Assembly (NCBI GenBank): GCA_029379385.1
Contig: CM055607.1
Coordinates: 6,758,001-6,822,000, forward strand
Length of the DNA: 64,000 nucleotides
DNA from: Quillaja saponaria
Taxonomy: Eukaryota > Streptophyta > Magnoliopsida > Fabales > Quillajaceae
Reading direction: 5' to 3'
In this document: piece by piece, positions 13,701-25,193 of the stretch
How positions within the stretch are numbered: position 1 is the stretch's first letter
Layout: each line of letters begins with the position of its first letter
Translations under genes and position numbers: made by a program
Notes under the pieces: model-generated
What the model was told of the DNA's origin: nothing
What the model saw: the letters and a program-made list of their open reading frames with translations, nothing else
Database searches by the model: none

Positions 13701-16700
13701 CTACATGTAACGCTGTAACTACCAATAAACAAATTTTTGTGTTGTCATAACACTACTTCTATGTTTTAACAAAATGAATTCCAAAATTTTCTCGAAACAA
13801 GAAAAAAGAATAAGGAGAGGATCCACTGGGTATCTCCTACTATTTTATATTTGTAATTCTCCAATCTGAAAAGTGACCAATCCTAGATAAAGTAGAGATT
13901 CTGCATTCTAAAAGGAAAACAAGATTGTAGCCACCAAACCTTCAAAATCATTGTTCTCGAGGATTGAACTGTTTATGTAAAGTCCAGTATCAAAGTATGC
14001 TTTGGGTATTGGTTTACCATTTTCACATTAAAAGTAAAAACTAAATATGTCATGGATGGTATATATCACAAGACCCCGTACCTTCTCTGAAAGGTGGTGC
14101 ACTGGATTGAGTGGAAACAATGGTAGTAATTTTTTCGATACCGATGAAATAGCCTCGTGCCATATTGTCAAGTCAACTTCTCCATGTGGACTTTGTGATT
14201 CTGATATTCCCTTGTCAGTCCCATAATCAAAAGATCTGACTGCAAGATCTATGCTCTGAAGTATGTATAACAAACATTCAAATGACTTCCCCTCAAGAAT
14301 TTCTGTGGTTTGAACCAATGGAATAAATTCTTGGAAACAATTGAGCAAAACTGGCACCAGGTCATTCAATTTCTTTTTGATATGAGAAGATCCTAAGCAA
14401 ACAGATAAAGCATACAATAAGATGGTCAGAGCGTTAGTGTCTCATATTACCAAAAATGATGAATGTAAACCAATGAATAATCTATACTACTATATTAAGG
14501 GGATTCCCGGACATTTTTAATATTCCCGGACATTTTTTATCTCAAAAACTTAACTCAAAACAATTTAAAATTAAATCGCAATGAAACAGAACTGTAAATT
14601 GTTATATTTTAAGTTCCTCATTTATTCCATAATTGCCACAACTATTTAGACAATTATTTTTTTTCTCACATAGCCCTATTTTTTCATAAAAAGATATTAA
14701 AATAAAAGAAAGCAATCTCACACGCATTGAGTGCATGGGAGGGTTAGTAAAATTTTAAGTTGGTGAAATTGTCGTCGTAAAATATAAAAAATGGTTGTTA
14801 GAGTTTTGTTGTCCATTTATGAAGAAAAAAACTCCATCACTGGGCATTATTTAATAATTTAGCTTTAGGGTTTAGCTGGAGGAGGGTAAGTGAGGAGAGA
14901 GAAGGGATCCTAATTCCTAATCACCTTGTTCAAAGTGTTTTTTAATCAGGAAAGGAAGGAACCAAGGGAAATCAATCCCCTCCCCTCTACCAGTCAGTTT
15001 ATTTCCTACTCTCACTTGGGGGAAGCAAGGAGATGAGACCATTTCACCTAACTTTTCCCTCTCTCCCCTCCTTCACATTATTAAAACATCAAAAACTGGG
15101 GATTGTATCCACTTCCCTCTCCTTCCCCTCTCATGCCATCTCTTTATAAACCCTCCTGTCGCTTACCCTCAAAACTCCCAAACATTGCCTTAGGGTTTAA
15201 TGGTTCTTTGACATGGTATGAGAGCCTATAAACAACCTAAATTTCAAACCATAGCTGCTGCCATCCTTATAATTTAGCACAAGGTGAGTGCTGAGCTAGT
15301 TCTTTTTTCATGCCTTCAAGAATATCATGCATGATGAGGAGTATGCATAAATAAAATAAGAAATCAAGTTCACTTTTTTAAGTTGGCTGATTCTTTGACA
15401 CTAGTTTCTCTTAGAAGCTCCAAATTCAATACATTTAAGAAATCAACTTAACTTTTTTAGGTTGGTTGATTGTTGGCACTAGTTTCTCTTAGAAGCTCCA
15501 AATTCAATACATTTATCCATTATTGTGTCTAAGAGATTGAGCAGTGCAGTCTCCTGAACTTTATTTTCCAGCTAAATTAATTTTCTTCCAGAAAGAAAAA
15601 AAAAAAAAAAACAATAGTAGGGAGTATCATAATAGTATAACATGAAGATCAAATTCATATCTCCTTCACAACTGAAGCATTAGAGTTGGAAATTCATAAC
15701 GTTGAATATGAGTATTATTTCCTTCTTTGCTATTCATCTTTCTTTATGAGTCATAAGACAAATTTCCCCATCAGCAGAAGTCACTTTTAAGTTTTACCAT
15801 AATCAATTTTGAACTCATCTTTAAATACTCTATCTCTAGCCCTTAACTTTGAATTCCCAGCTGCATTAACTTTGGCTGCTGAATGATATGTAGCACAGGT
15901 AGATTTTTTCTGGATAAGCAATATAGTACAAGTAAAATTTTTCTTTAGCAAGTAATGTAGCACAGATAAACTTCACTTTCTCATTCTTGAAGAAACAAGA
16001 TCAGAGTGAGGCACTTGAAAGAAATTTTTGGGTACTAACTGTGCGAAGAATTTTTGTTCTTTTAAAATACTAGGTACAATGTACAAATTCTAATGCACAT
16101 GATTGTTCTCATCATTGTCAAGAGATTAAGCCCTTCAATGCTTATTGCCAGATTAAAAGTTGTTAACATAAGTGAGACCAACACAATGTAATGAAATATC
16201 AAAATCAACATAAGTAAATGCTGATTCTTAACAAGAAATGAAATAGGAAATATAAGCTGCTTTTACATACCAGTACATTCTGTAGGCTTATCAGGCTCAA
16301 AAGCATGCAATATCCTTTGTCCACAATGATCCTATTGAATTTAGAGGAAGTATACGAATGATAAATGAATCAGCTTACAAAGGCAAAAGGACATAAGAGT
16401 TGATTCGTGACCAAAATAAAAACACAGTAGAAAAATATAAGTGACCCATTTACGTTTACACACCAGCAACCTATAGATGTCCAGAAGCTAAGAAGGCAAT
16501 AGCATGTATCACACTGTAGATTGTTGTAGATTCGAATGTGTGTTGTGAAATATAATATTTACTTAGAAAAGCTTCATAGCAATTCCAAAGAGAACATTAC
16601 AAGGTTCTTTAAAAAGAAAACTGTATTTTAAATTCAGTGCAGCAAGATACCTTTTCATGTGAGTCAATTTCTCTTTTTTTCAACGGCAATAGTGACAAGC

Positions 16701-19700
16701 AGTGGACCAACCCTGCAAGAGCGTTCTTCAGCTTTCCTTTGTCTTGTAAATAGAACTGGTTCTTGCGTAGAATATCCTCATAATTTTGAAGAATCTGTAC
16801 ATGATGCAACAGAATAAAATACTATGCATTAACCACCGAAACCAAAGTATATAACTCTTCATAAAAAGTAAATGGAACTATTCTAAAATGACACCAACCA
16901 GCAACCAGGAAAGGAAATTGGTGTAGAAAATATATTAAGGGAAATGCCAGTTTGGAACACACATTTATACAAGTGCAGTACAACAATGCTAAGAAAGAAG
17001 TTGTCACACATTCGTTCAAGCCAATTTTATGAACTTCATGACATTTTAAGATTAAAAGGAAACACACCCTTTCTTGTTCATCAACCAAGTCACAATCAAT
17101 GGGTTTGTCAAATTGACATTCAACATTTCTTTCAAACTAGGGAATGACTTTTTTTTATCAAAACAAAGGAAGTCATGAAAGTTGCAATCCTGAACAAAAC
17201 TATATCTGAAAAATCACCAAATGTAGTTAAGACACACGTTTAGGGAAACAGTGAGACAGTGACTCCCTTGTCTGGTATAGAAGAAAATCTGAACAAAGAA
17301 TGGACAGGCAGAAAATCCAAACTCTCTAAAGGGAGACCAGAATTTCAAAGCCATTGAGCAGCTCCTAAAGTAATTCAGCACTTAATATACAGAATATAAA
17401 TGAACTCATGTTTTTGAGTTTAGGACAAAAATGCTTTGGGTAGGTCAAGAAGCTTGTAATACTTGAGCCCTTTCAAGAAAATATGTCAGTAAGAAAATGA
17501 GTTTTCCATCTGAGAACATAGATGGATGTTGAAATCAAAACCTGACCGCAAGAGCATCACCAAAGGGAAGCAATTCAACATCTGTAGTGTTAATTATCTC
17601 CCCAAAAAAGAAAAGGGAAAAGAAAAAAAATGACTTCTTAAAAGTTAAAACCCAGAACATTAAAGCTCTTCATGTAACAATTTCCGGAAGTAGCACAGTT
17701 ACAAAGAATATGTGTAATCTTAACTGATTATATCACCTTTTCAGCGTGTAACAAAAAGGAAGGTGGATAGAACTCAAGGACAAGGTCAAAGAATTTGAAT
17801 GCCATCAACCGCACGTCAATTGCTAAATGTGTCATTGCATTAAAAATATACGACATCAGTAAGGACATGACAAGCACTTGATTATCCTGGAAAAGGTAAG
17901 AAAAAACAAATATAAGCAATAAGAATTAATCATGATAGAGTAATATATATTATAATATTTGTGATGACGACGACATGTATTTATGTGACCATTTACAGCG
18001 CTGCTTGTGTGTGCAGAGTATCTCTTCTTTGTAAATGACCTCAAGGTCCATACAACAGCACCACAATTCCTTTAAGAACAAAGGATGGAATATGCGGTTG
18101 TGATTCTAAAGTCATCATTTACATAAATCTGATCTACCACCAGTGCAAAAACATGTAGATATTTTTGATGCAACATAATGCACTATAGCACAACTGTCCC
18201 ACCAACATATTCCTAAGTAATACTTTTTTTTTTTTTGAGGAACCTAAGTTATACTTAAAAGATGTGTTTCTCCAACATTTTGACAGAAAAACTCAAAAAA
18301 ATTAAAAATTAAAAAATCATTCAATAATAAAAGAGAGCAATTGATATAGGTTATTTCTTATGCTTTCATTTCTTTCTAAAGGAAAATAAATGACATGGTC
18401 TTGAGTAAAAGATATGTAATGCTTCTAAAAAACAAAAAAAAATTTACATATATAAAGAGAGAGAGAGAGAGAAGGGCTTGTCTAACGAGTACAAGTGCCC
18501 TTAGAACACTTGTTAAGGTACTATAAATAAAAAGTTTGTAGTATTTATTACAGTGGTTGGTAATAATTTCAGTGCTATATAATTCGTAAGTTGCTATTTT
18601 TGGAAAGTTATAATTTCCCAATACCTTAACAAGTTTCCTAAGGGCATCTGTTAGAAAAACTCTATATAAAAAGCCATCTTAGTGATCCCCAAAAATGTCT
18701 TACTGGAATGCATCAAAAAGATTTAATGGAAATATGTGATTATTAAAAGATATGATGTTGTAGCAAAAACTGAAAACTATATCATTGTTCCCCAAGGAAC
18801 TATCGCCTTTTTATTAGCATGCAACCAATAAGAGTTATTGGAATTAGACAAATAATAACCTAGACAAACAAACATACTCTCTCAAACATATTATATAATA
18901 TTCAAATAGTAATATATTGAGTGGACATTGTTGCATATGTTGGTTGTCAAAAAAATATATATATATACTCAATAGCAATGTAGAATGTTAGACTAATGGT
19001 CTACTTAATAGAGCCTGCTAGTACGATATGTGTGCATTGTGAAAGCCACCGTAGTACAATTAGAAGCAGGATCTTGTGTAAATTTATAAAGTTGTGCCTT
19101 CACTAACAGTTGGTGTAGTGGTAAAAGCATAGTTAACGGGATCTCTTGATCCCCCGAATTCCACATTCCAGGACCGTGGTATTTTTACCCAAAATAAAGA
19201 AAATTTTCGGCAAAAAATGAGAAAGAGTGATGAGAATTTTGCTTATATCAATTATTACATATTGTCTTTTTATATGTATGTATATATTTATATAATTAGT
19301 AGGCCATTATCCTTCTTGTAACAAATTAAAAATTATGTTTTCCACTAATTTAGCAAAATTTCACACAAAATTTAGCATCAAAACTTAGTTGAGAGAATAC
19401 AATGTTCTTTAAGGTGCAAGGTGCTGATCCCCTCGCCTGAACCTCTAAAGGTAGGCGCTGGCACTAAGGCGGGCGCCTTTGCCATGTACTGAGGCACCAC
19501 AAGGCAACCAAAAGGCCCATATAAGATTTTAGGTTTTTTTTTTTTTTTCAGGAAAAAAAAAAGAAAAACCTCAATTTTTTAGTTCCTCGTAAATAGGAAA
19601 CGTCAAACATTGCAAAAATTTCTAATATTAACATGAGGTCCCCAAAACAATTAAAAAAAAAAAAACTAAATCAAACGCTAGCCTTCAACCTACGAAATGA

Positions 19701-21833
19701 AGTCTCAGAACATCCATGTTTCCTGGCAAAAAAAATATAGCATATTTTCAATGCGTCTCACTTTGCTTAGTCGCGCGCCTTGCGCCTAGAACCTTTGATA
19801 ACACTGAGAGAGACCTAAGTAAATACTTTAAAGGTACCATATCCCAATATAACAAACCAACTAAGCCTACTCCTCGTATCATTTTATTTTCGTTCAATAG
19901 CACGTCCCAAAACATATAGTGATCATGAGCTTGATCCAAGCATTTGGTGTTAGAGCAAGGTTGCGGATTCAAGTCTCTCAGGTGTTGTTAGGGGGAGATT
20001 GTTAGCCGTACGGGGTCAACAACACCTAATGATACGCCACCTGTGCATTTGTGAAACCCTTCAGACCAACCCGCAACACATATATAAGCATTCTTGTGAC
20101 GTTCCAAGTGTACAAGGAAATAAAGTTGTATCTTTAATAACAACTATAGCTTTCTTTGTAAGGTAAACTTTTGACCCTAAAACAACACATATATCCACTA
20201 ATGCTAATGCTAGGGTTTTTATTTTCCATTTCTAGGAAAGAATTTCACTCAAAAACTTGTGAACAAATCTCGGCATTGACACCATTCATAACTTGTATTG
20301 TAATGCAATATTGTTTTTTTCATATGTACATTGCAATGTTGTTTCAATTGGGAAAATAAACATAGACAAATAGAGAGTTACCTCCTTACAGCCAGGTAAG
20401 ATTACACTCTTAAGAAGTTGATATAGAGATTCTCGGACCACTTTATCATCATCACCGATGCGTTCACGCAGTTTCTCAATAACAGCATATTTGTGCAACT
20501 TCAACTCAGCTGGATATTTAAGGAATAAATCCTTGATACCCATCAAGGCATCTTTGAAAGTACACAAAAGATTCAAATTAAAATGAAACCACGGAATGCA
20601 AATGAAAACTAGAACCCTGTGAACCAGTACAGAAATTGTGACATGCATTATGTGAAATTTTTGTAAGACCAGAGGCAAAAGAAACAAAATGTTTTGACAA
20701 TAATTGGCAATTATATCACCATTTCTGAGGAAATCTTATCCACCTTAATTGGGCAAGAACAAGAAAGGATCAAGCTTCAGAGTTTACGTAATAAGTTGAT
20801 TTGGTTACTTCAGAATTTACATGATAAGTTGATTTGTTTCCTGACAATGCAAAACTAATCTTAATGAGAACTATTCAACTTAGCTCGGTACAAATCCATA
20901 TATAATTATAAATTTCAGAATAAAAATAAAAATGGGAGTGTCAATTTTATAGAAATTTACTCTTAAACCTTTAAGAGGGGCACTTGTTCATAATGATGTA
21001 ATGGATATACCTCTACGAACTTTTGGGTTGTGATGGGATGTTTGTTGAAGAAGTTCTTTTAAAGTTAGACCTTTCTTGTTAACAGCTAAACCCTCCTTCT
21101 CTGATGCCACGCTCTGCTCTGGAAGAATGATTGCTGCCACAATGCCAGTAGTGTGTTTTAATGAAGTTTTGTTTATAATACAAGTTGACTTGAAGCCATT
21201 TACAAATCAAAGAAGCCAAATATAAAAAAATCCCATTGCTTTGAAACAAAAAGAAAATATTTAAACAGTACAGGGCAATGTATGCTATGATTTTCCAATC
21301 TAAAACAGACTTTTTTTATCAACAAGCTACCGTTTTCTCTCTGCCAATAACAACTTTTTAATCGCATTCATCTCGAGTAAAATGTTCAAATATAACAATC
21401 TACTCCTAATTTTAATAAAAAGAGCAGAAAACACCACATTTCTTACATATCTATTGTCTATAAAGGTAAAAGAAACAATTAATCCAGTTTTTTCTCCATT
21501 AAATTTATCAATTAAAACAAGCAATCATAATAGATGTGATAAAACTTTCTGATTAAAAAAAAGAAAAAAAAAACTATAACAATACTACAGAATAGCTCTT
21601 TTTATACCTTTGGATTTAATTTCAGTATTAGTTGTATTCTTTGGTGGCGGCAATTTCCTCCCAATCTTTCTCTTTATTTTCTGAAAGTTTCAATAAGTAA
21701 AACTAGAATAAGCATTCAAAAGTTAAAGGAGAAGAAAGAAAGAAGAAGAAACGGATGGTGCTAATTTATGTATTACTTTAAAGTCCACTCCATGCTTTTT
21801 CTGTTTCTTTGAGGGAGCTTTCGAACGAGGCAT
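1707..21833 (-). CDS. TEX10: TEX10/Ipi1 homologue, 60S ribosome-assembly factor (19 exons, 874 aa)
   Basis: Rebuilt coding exons, in transcript order: 21833-21777, 21680-21608, 21133-21011, 20551-20382, 17886-17737, 16794-16651, 16331-16271, 14392-14082, 11105-10974, 10868-10749, 10583-10497, 10323-10213, 10099-9979, 9889-9764, 8058-7924, 6510-6368, 6149-6009, 3659-3333, 1799-1707. They sum to 2625 nt with no internal stop, and all use GT-AG. The N terminus is Lys/Arg-rich (MPRSKAPSKKQKKHG, then KIKRKIGRKLPPPK). It is followed by the Ipi1/TEX10 signature (TLKELLQQTSHH, then IKDLFLKYPAELKLHKYAVI and RERIGDDDKVVRE) and a long helical, ARM-like remainder. The family acts in the nucleolus in the Rix1/PELP1 complex, for ITS2 removal and pre-60S maturation. 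Length fits plant homologues. The acceptor of the 10323 exon and the donor at 9764 (CTAT/GTGTGT) are the least certain junctions. Identification is from recalled family similarity. Confidence 0.9.
6845..7218 (-). mobile_element. LINE (non-LTR retrotransposon) 3' fragment in a TEX10 intron
   Basis: On the minus strand, 7218-7033 encodes a segment around AWQAAPLYLMWVIWLERNN. This resembles the zinc-binding tail found after reverse transcriptase in plant LINEs, where phrases like 'W..WLERN.R.F' are typical. The element's 3' end would be the T run at 6845-6857, read as a poly(A) tail on the minus strand. It is 5'-truncated and non-functional. I did not find a target duplication. Confidence 0.55.
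13032..13492. mobile_element. Stowaway-type MITE (about 461 bp) in a TEX10 intron
   Basis: The left end reads CTCCCTCTGTCCCAAA, the classic Stowaway terminal repeat. The right end, reverse-complemented, reads CTCCTTCTATCCAAA. Both ends are flanked by the dinucleotide TA (13030-13031 and 13493-13494), the expected Tc1/mariner target duplication. No transposase is encoded, so it would depend on a mariner-like enzyme elsewhere. It lies in the intron between the TEX10 exons ending at 14082 and starting at 11105. It contains an internal 32-bp tandem duplication, listed separately. Confidence 0.75.
13409..13472. repeat. 32-bp tandem duplication inside the MITE
   Basis: Positions 13409-13440 and 13441-13472 are two head-to-tail copies of a 32-bp unit containing TTAGCTGAATTGAGTT. 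I count two mismatches between the copies. They adjoin the right terminal repeat of the MITE, so the element has grown by local duplication. Confidence 0.8.
15141..15225 (+). mobile_element. Remnant of an LTR retrotransposon: LTR end plus primer-binding site
   Basis: At 15214-15225 the sequence TGGTATGAGAGC differs at one base from TGGTATCAGAGC, the initiator-tRNA-Met primer-binding site of plant copia elements. It is directly preceded by ACA, as expected for an LTR 3' end. A TATA-like TTTATAAA lies about 65 bp upstream, where an LTR promoter would sit. I see no gag or pol downstream, so this is a fragment. It lies in the intron after the TEX10 exon ending at 16271. Confidence 0.45.
15358..15514. 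repeat. 79-bp tandem duplication in a TEX10 intron
   Basis: Copy 1 spans 15358-15436 and copy 2 spans 15437-15514, directly adjacent. The second half of each unit (CTAGTTTCTCTTAGAAGCTC and onward) is essentially identical. The first half has several substitutions. It lies downstream of the LTR/primer-binding-site remnant and may be part of that element's internal region. Confidence 0.8.
19111..19162 (+). mobile_element. tRNA-derived SINE-like fragment
   Basis: TGGTGTAGTGG at 19111-19121 fits the polymerase III box A consensus TRGYNNARNNG exactly. About 30 bp on, CCCCCGAATTCC at 19151-19162 resembles a decayed box B. The surrounding text (GTTGGTGTAGTGGTAAAAGC) looks like the head of a plant tRNA-derived SINE. 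I could not define the tail or a target duplication. A functional tRNA is unlikely, since no cloverleaf is apparent. Confidence 0.35.
19411..19800. repeat. Non-autonomous repeat with GCGCC-rich ends
   Basis: In an otherwise AT-rich intron, the left end carries GGTAGGCGCTGGCACTAAGG followed by CGGGCGCC. The right end carries TAGTCGCGCGCCTTGCGCCT. Reverse-complementing the right end gives a partial match to the left (AGGCGC and ACTAAG blocks). This suggests imperfect terminal inverted repeats about 0.35 kb apart. The family is not identified. Confidence 0.3.
19945..20110 (+). mobile_element. TRIM/LTR-like remnant: primer-binding site, polypurine tract and LTR start
   Basis: TGGTGTTAGAGC at 19945-19956 matches the plant primer-binding site TGGTATCAGAGC at 10 of 12 bases. 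Only about 33 bp later comes AGGGGGAGAT (19990-19999), a typical polypurine tract. It is followed by TGTTAG, a typical LTR start. Such a tiny internal domain is the hallmark of terminal-repeat retrotransposons in miniature. I could not recognise a matching left LTR upstream, so the element seems decayed or truncated. The right end is approximate. Confidence 0.4.
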
Positions 21834-24734
21834 CCTTCCCTGTCAAGTGTACACTGTATAAAACCCAAGAAATTATAACAAAAATAGGGCTTTTGAATTT
21901 TCTAGCTCCAGTTGTAGTATCAGAGAGACAAAACAGTGATGGTGGTTTTGCCGCCAACCTAGGTAAGTGTTCCAATGTCCAACCTGAACTTCGGGTTGCC
22001 GCTGGGTTGTGCTCCAAGACTGTGATGGTATTGGTGGCGGCAGATTTGGTGATTCGGTACCTGAACGAACGTTTCCAGTTTCCCTGATTTTTGCTCACCG
22101 TCTTAATAACATTTCTCTTTTTTTTTTTCCTCTCTTTTTTCTTACACTTTCTTCTTCTTCTAGCTCAATGCCTTGGCCCATGGACTTGGTAGGCCCAAAT
22201 ACTGACATAAAATTTCCAAGCTCTCTTTGACCCATTAAAAATTGAACATTCAAATTAAAATGCCAAAATAATTTTAACCACGTGACATCACTTTTTTTCT
22301 TTTTTTTTTCTTCTTGTTGTGTTTTTCTTTTCCAATTTTTTCCTTACCATTAGTTCTTAATTAATAAAATGGAATCACCTAGTAAATGATATAAGAATAA
22401 GATATTGATAATATTTGTTTTTAATTTAATGAGCTTAGATGGCATAGACAAGCTGAGAAAATGTGGAGAGACATGGAGATTGCAATGACCTTTTTTGTTT
22501 AATTAGGTTTTGTTGTTGTGTATCCAACCAAAGTTAATACTAATAAGAAAATAAAATAACATATGTATTGTTAGTTAATCTAAATTGAATTATATTTATA
22601 TAATACAATACTATTAGATTGTATAACTACAAAATTTATGTCTTATATTGAGTTATATAATAATTTGGCACCAAATATTTTTGGTCTCCAACCCGTTCAT
22701 GGTGGATCCAGATCATCACATATTTGTGTTTGAACTTGGAATATAATTTGGTTATGTTTAAGAGAGTTAAACTCAAACAAAAATAAATTGTAAATTGTAA
22801 ATATATTTTTTAATTAGATATATTTTTGGGATGGATTAGTATATCTCTCTCACTTTAACATGACTCATGTTATACATAAAATAATTAAGTAGAATCATAG
22901 TGAAAACTAATATGATACCTACATAATCCTGTCCATATATCTTTGAAATGATTAAGATCAAGCAAGTTGGTCAGTGATTAAAAAATTTATTTCTAATAAC
23001 ACATAACAGGTAAGAAGTTTATAACGTCTATAGTGTGTCGTTTAAGGTTTTTTTAGGTTGCAATACTCCTCGGTAATTCATTGCATGGTATTGGTTGTGT
23101 GCCCAAAGAAATTAAAAAGAGAATTTGTAATACAGTGTTGTTGTTACACTCCATAATGTTAATATAATTATTTTCACTTAAAGAAATAAAAATTAAGATA
23201 GGTTGAAATATAGTTGATTGATCTAAGACAAAATAATATATATTTAAAATATCATAATTTTGATAATTTAGTACTAAATTATTTTTAGGTAAATTTCGTC
23301 TTATAAAACTACTAAAATTTGAATGAAAATTATTCATTTTGTTTAAAATATTTTATTTAGTGCCACTGCCACATGTTAAAAAAAATAAAAAAATAAATAA
23401 ATGATAGTTCTTTTTAAACTATCAATTTTTAGCGAGTATCATATTTTCACAGATCGGTCCTAAAATATTATTTTTTTAATTAAATTCATCATAAAATATC
23501 TAAACTCTAATTTCATAATTTTTGGAGACAGGTGAACAGAAACAAGAAAGAAACTTTGGATTTTTTTTTTTTTTTATCAACTTAGCATAAATAGTACATA
23601 TTAAGCCACATCAACAATTTAACAAATATTTCAAAGTTATGATATGAAATTGATAAAGGTGTAATATTTTAGGAACAAAGTAAATGTCATTTTGTAATTT
23701 TGTATTGTACAATATCTCATGATTTAGTTAACTACAAATTTTTCTAAATGTAAATTTATTGTTATATTAAAAATAAAAAAATAAAAAAATCTGCTTGTTA
23801 GACTATGAATTTGTCAAACTTTTACAGTGCAAAATATACACGTGAATATCATTTTGTAAAACATATCATTCATAAGTTAGGAAGACATGCACTATTTATT
23901 CATTTTATCTGGTAATAATTGCATGGCCTTAATGATCATCAATTCATGTATGAACCTTACTCAGTTATTTTTTTTTTGTTGATGAATTATTATTGTTGTC
24001 AAATAATATATAATAACAGGAGAGGGTATTGTTCGGACACAGACAGACACAACTTTCAAGTAAAATTGAACTTTCATACTCACCCCAAAACGTGAATCAT
24101 GTGAAAAGACAATTGTCTATCTCTCTTCAAAAAGAATCCTCCCGTTCTTGAAGAAAATAAGAGAATCAGGATCTGTCTAAACTATGTGATCCTCAAAGTA
24201 GTAATGAAGTCTGAATTTTTAAGTCATACTTAAAGAGCATGGAAGATGAACAAGGCTCGTCCACCATCAGGACAATTTTTGATGTCTATGAAGATTCCTT
24301 GGGCTTGTTGATTAATTTTGCCAACAACGGGAGTTGTTTAATAGGGCTGCTTAAGTGCTTATTCTTCTCGTAGTTAAGTAGATTCCACGCATTTAAAAGG
24401 TTCCACTGCCCTGAACAGCTAACTTACGCAGTCTGACGACCTTCTCAATTAACATAGGACAGGAATCCAACAGATGAAACTTTTCAGAATGAAAAATCCA
24501 CTTGCTTTATGAAGGCATTCATAACGGGTGCACACAAATGTTTATTGAAGGAAAGCCCAAACAGCAAGTGTTCATTGACTCAGGACGCTCATCAACATTG
24601 TTCTAATTTCAAGATATTTAGGATTCTAGAGATAATCAAAATTCAGAACATTGCAGAAACTGAAACTTACTAACCCCGAGTTCACAATAACACCCTAATC
24701 TGAGTATGAAAAACAATCTAATAACATACACGAC
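21834..24734. other. Spacer: TEX10 5' flank and ferredoxin 3' flank
   Basis: No coding exon is supported. The part just above 21833 is the 5' leader and promoter of the minus-strand TEX10 gene. The T/C-rich stretch 22117-22161 lies there. The part just below 24735 should hold the ferredoxin 3' untranslated region. Between them the sequence is very AT-rich, with one inverted-repeat structure at 23458-23674. Confidence 0.5.
23458..23674. repeat. MITE-like inverted repeat
   Basis: TCCTAAAATATTA at 23458-23470 is exactly repeated in inverted orientation at 23662-23674. Looser complementarity continues inward for several tens of bases. The 217-bp span has no coding potential. It could be a small MITE or a transposon-derived hairpin. 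I found no convincing target duplication. Confidence 0.4.
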
Positions 24735-25193
24735 TCAATAGAGATCACCTTCCTTGTGGGTGTGAATAACACAATCTGATGTCGGGTATGAAACACATGT
24801 CAATACATAACCCTTCTCCATCTGATTCTCGTCCAGAAAAGATCCATCTGACTGATCAACAGCTCCGGCAACCAGCTGCCCGGCACAAGTAGAGCAGGCT
24901 CCAGCTCTGCATGAGTACGGCAGCTCCAGCCCTGCATTTTCAGCTGAGTCAAGAATGTAAGTGTCATCAGGGGCTTCAAATTCAGTCTCTGCACCATCCG
25001 GACCAATCAATTTGACTTTATACACTGCCATTGCTGATACTTTAAAGGGGGAAGACTTCAAGCCAAAAACTTTAGAAACGCTCTTCACAGAGCCCAAAGA
25101 TGATGGACTCTTGATTAAAGCACAGGGTTTGCTTGAGGGTGCACTTCCAAAGAGTGGTGCAAGTCTCACAGTTGACATGTTTACAATTGACAT
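24735..25193 (-). CDS. Chloroplast [2Fe-2S] ferredoxin precursor (152 aa)
   Basis: A single uninterrupted coding exon. Residues 1-55 are Ser/Lys/Val-rich and almost free of acidic residues, as in a stromal transit peptide. The mature part probably starts at [12 protein letters not shown] (residue 56), giving 97 aa, the usual plant length. The cluster ligands are visible: Cys95, Cys100 and Cys103 in [15 protein letters not shown], and Cys133 in YVLTC. The many Asp/Glu residues fit an acidic electron carrier. Plant ferredoxins take electrons from photosystem I and pass them to FNR, thioredoxin reductase, nitrite reductase and others. I chose the ATG at 25193 because a splice acceptor (GGATTAG) lies 8-9 bp upstream, typical of a leader intron. 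An ATG five codons on (residue 6) is an alternative start. I cannot decide between the leaf and root isoform. Confidence 0.95.
   Translation of the reverse strand: MSIVNMSTVRLAPLFGSAPSSKPCALIKSPSSLGSVKSVSKVFGLKSSPFKVSAMAVYKVKLIGPDGAETEFEAPDDTYILDSAENAGLELPYSCRAGACSTCAGQLVAGAVDQSDGSFLDENQMEKGYVLTCVSYPTSDCVIHTHKEGDLY

Noticed and set aside
16822..17147. Overlapping 67-88 aa frames on both strands in a TEX10 intron
   Set aside because: They lie between correctly spliced exons 17737 and 16794 and show no conserved text.
17955..18010. Possible C/D-box snoRNA in a TEX10 intron (GTGATGA)
   Set aside because: No D box or terminal stem at a proper distance.
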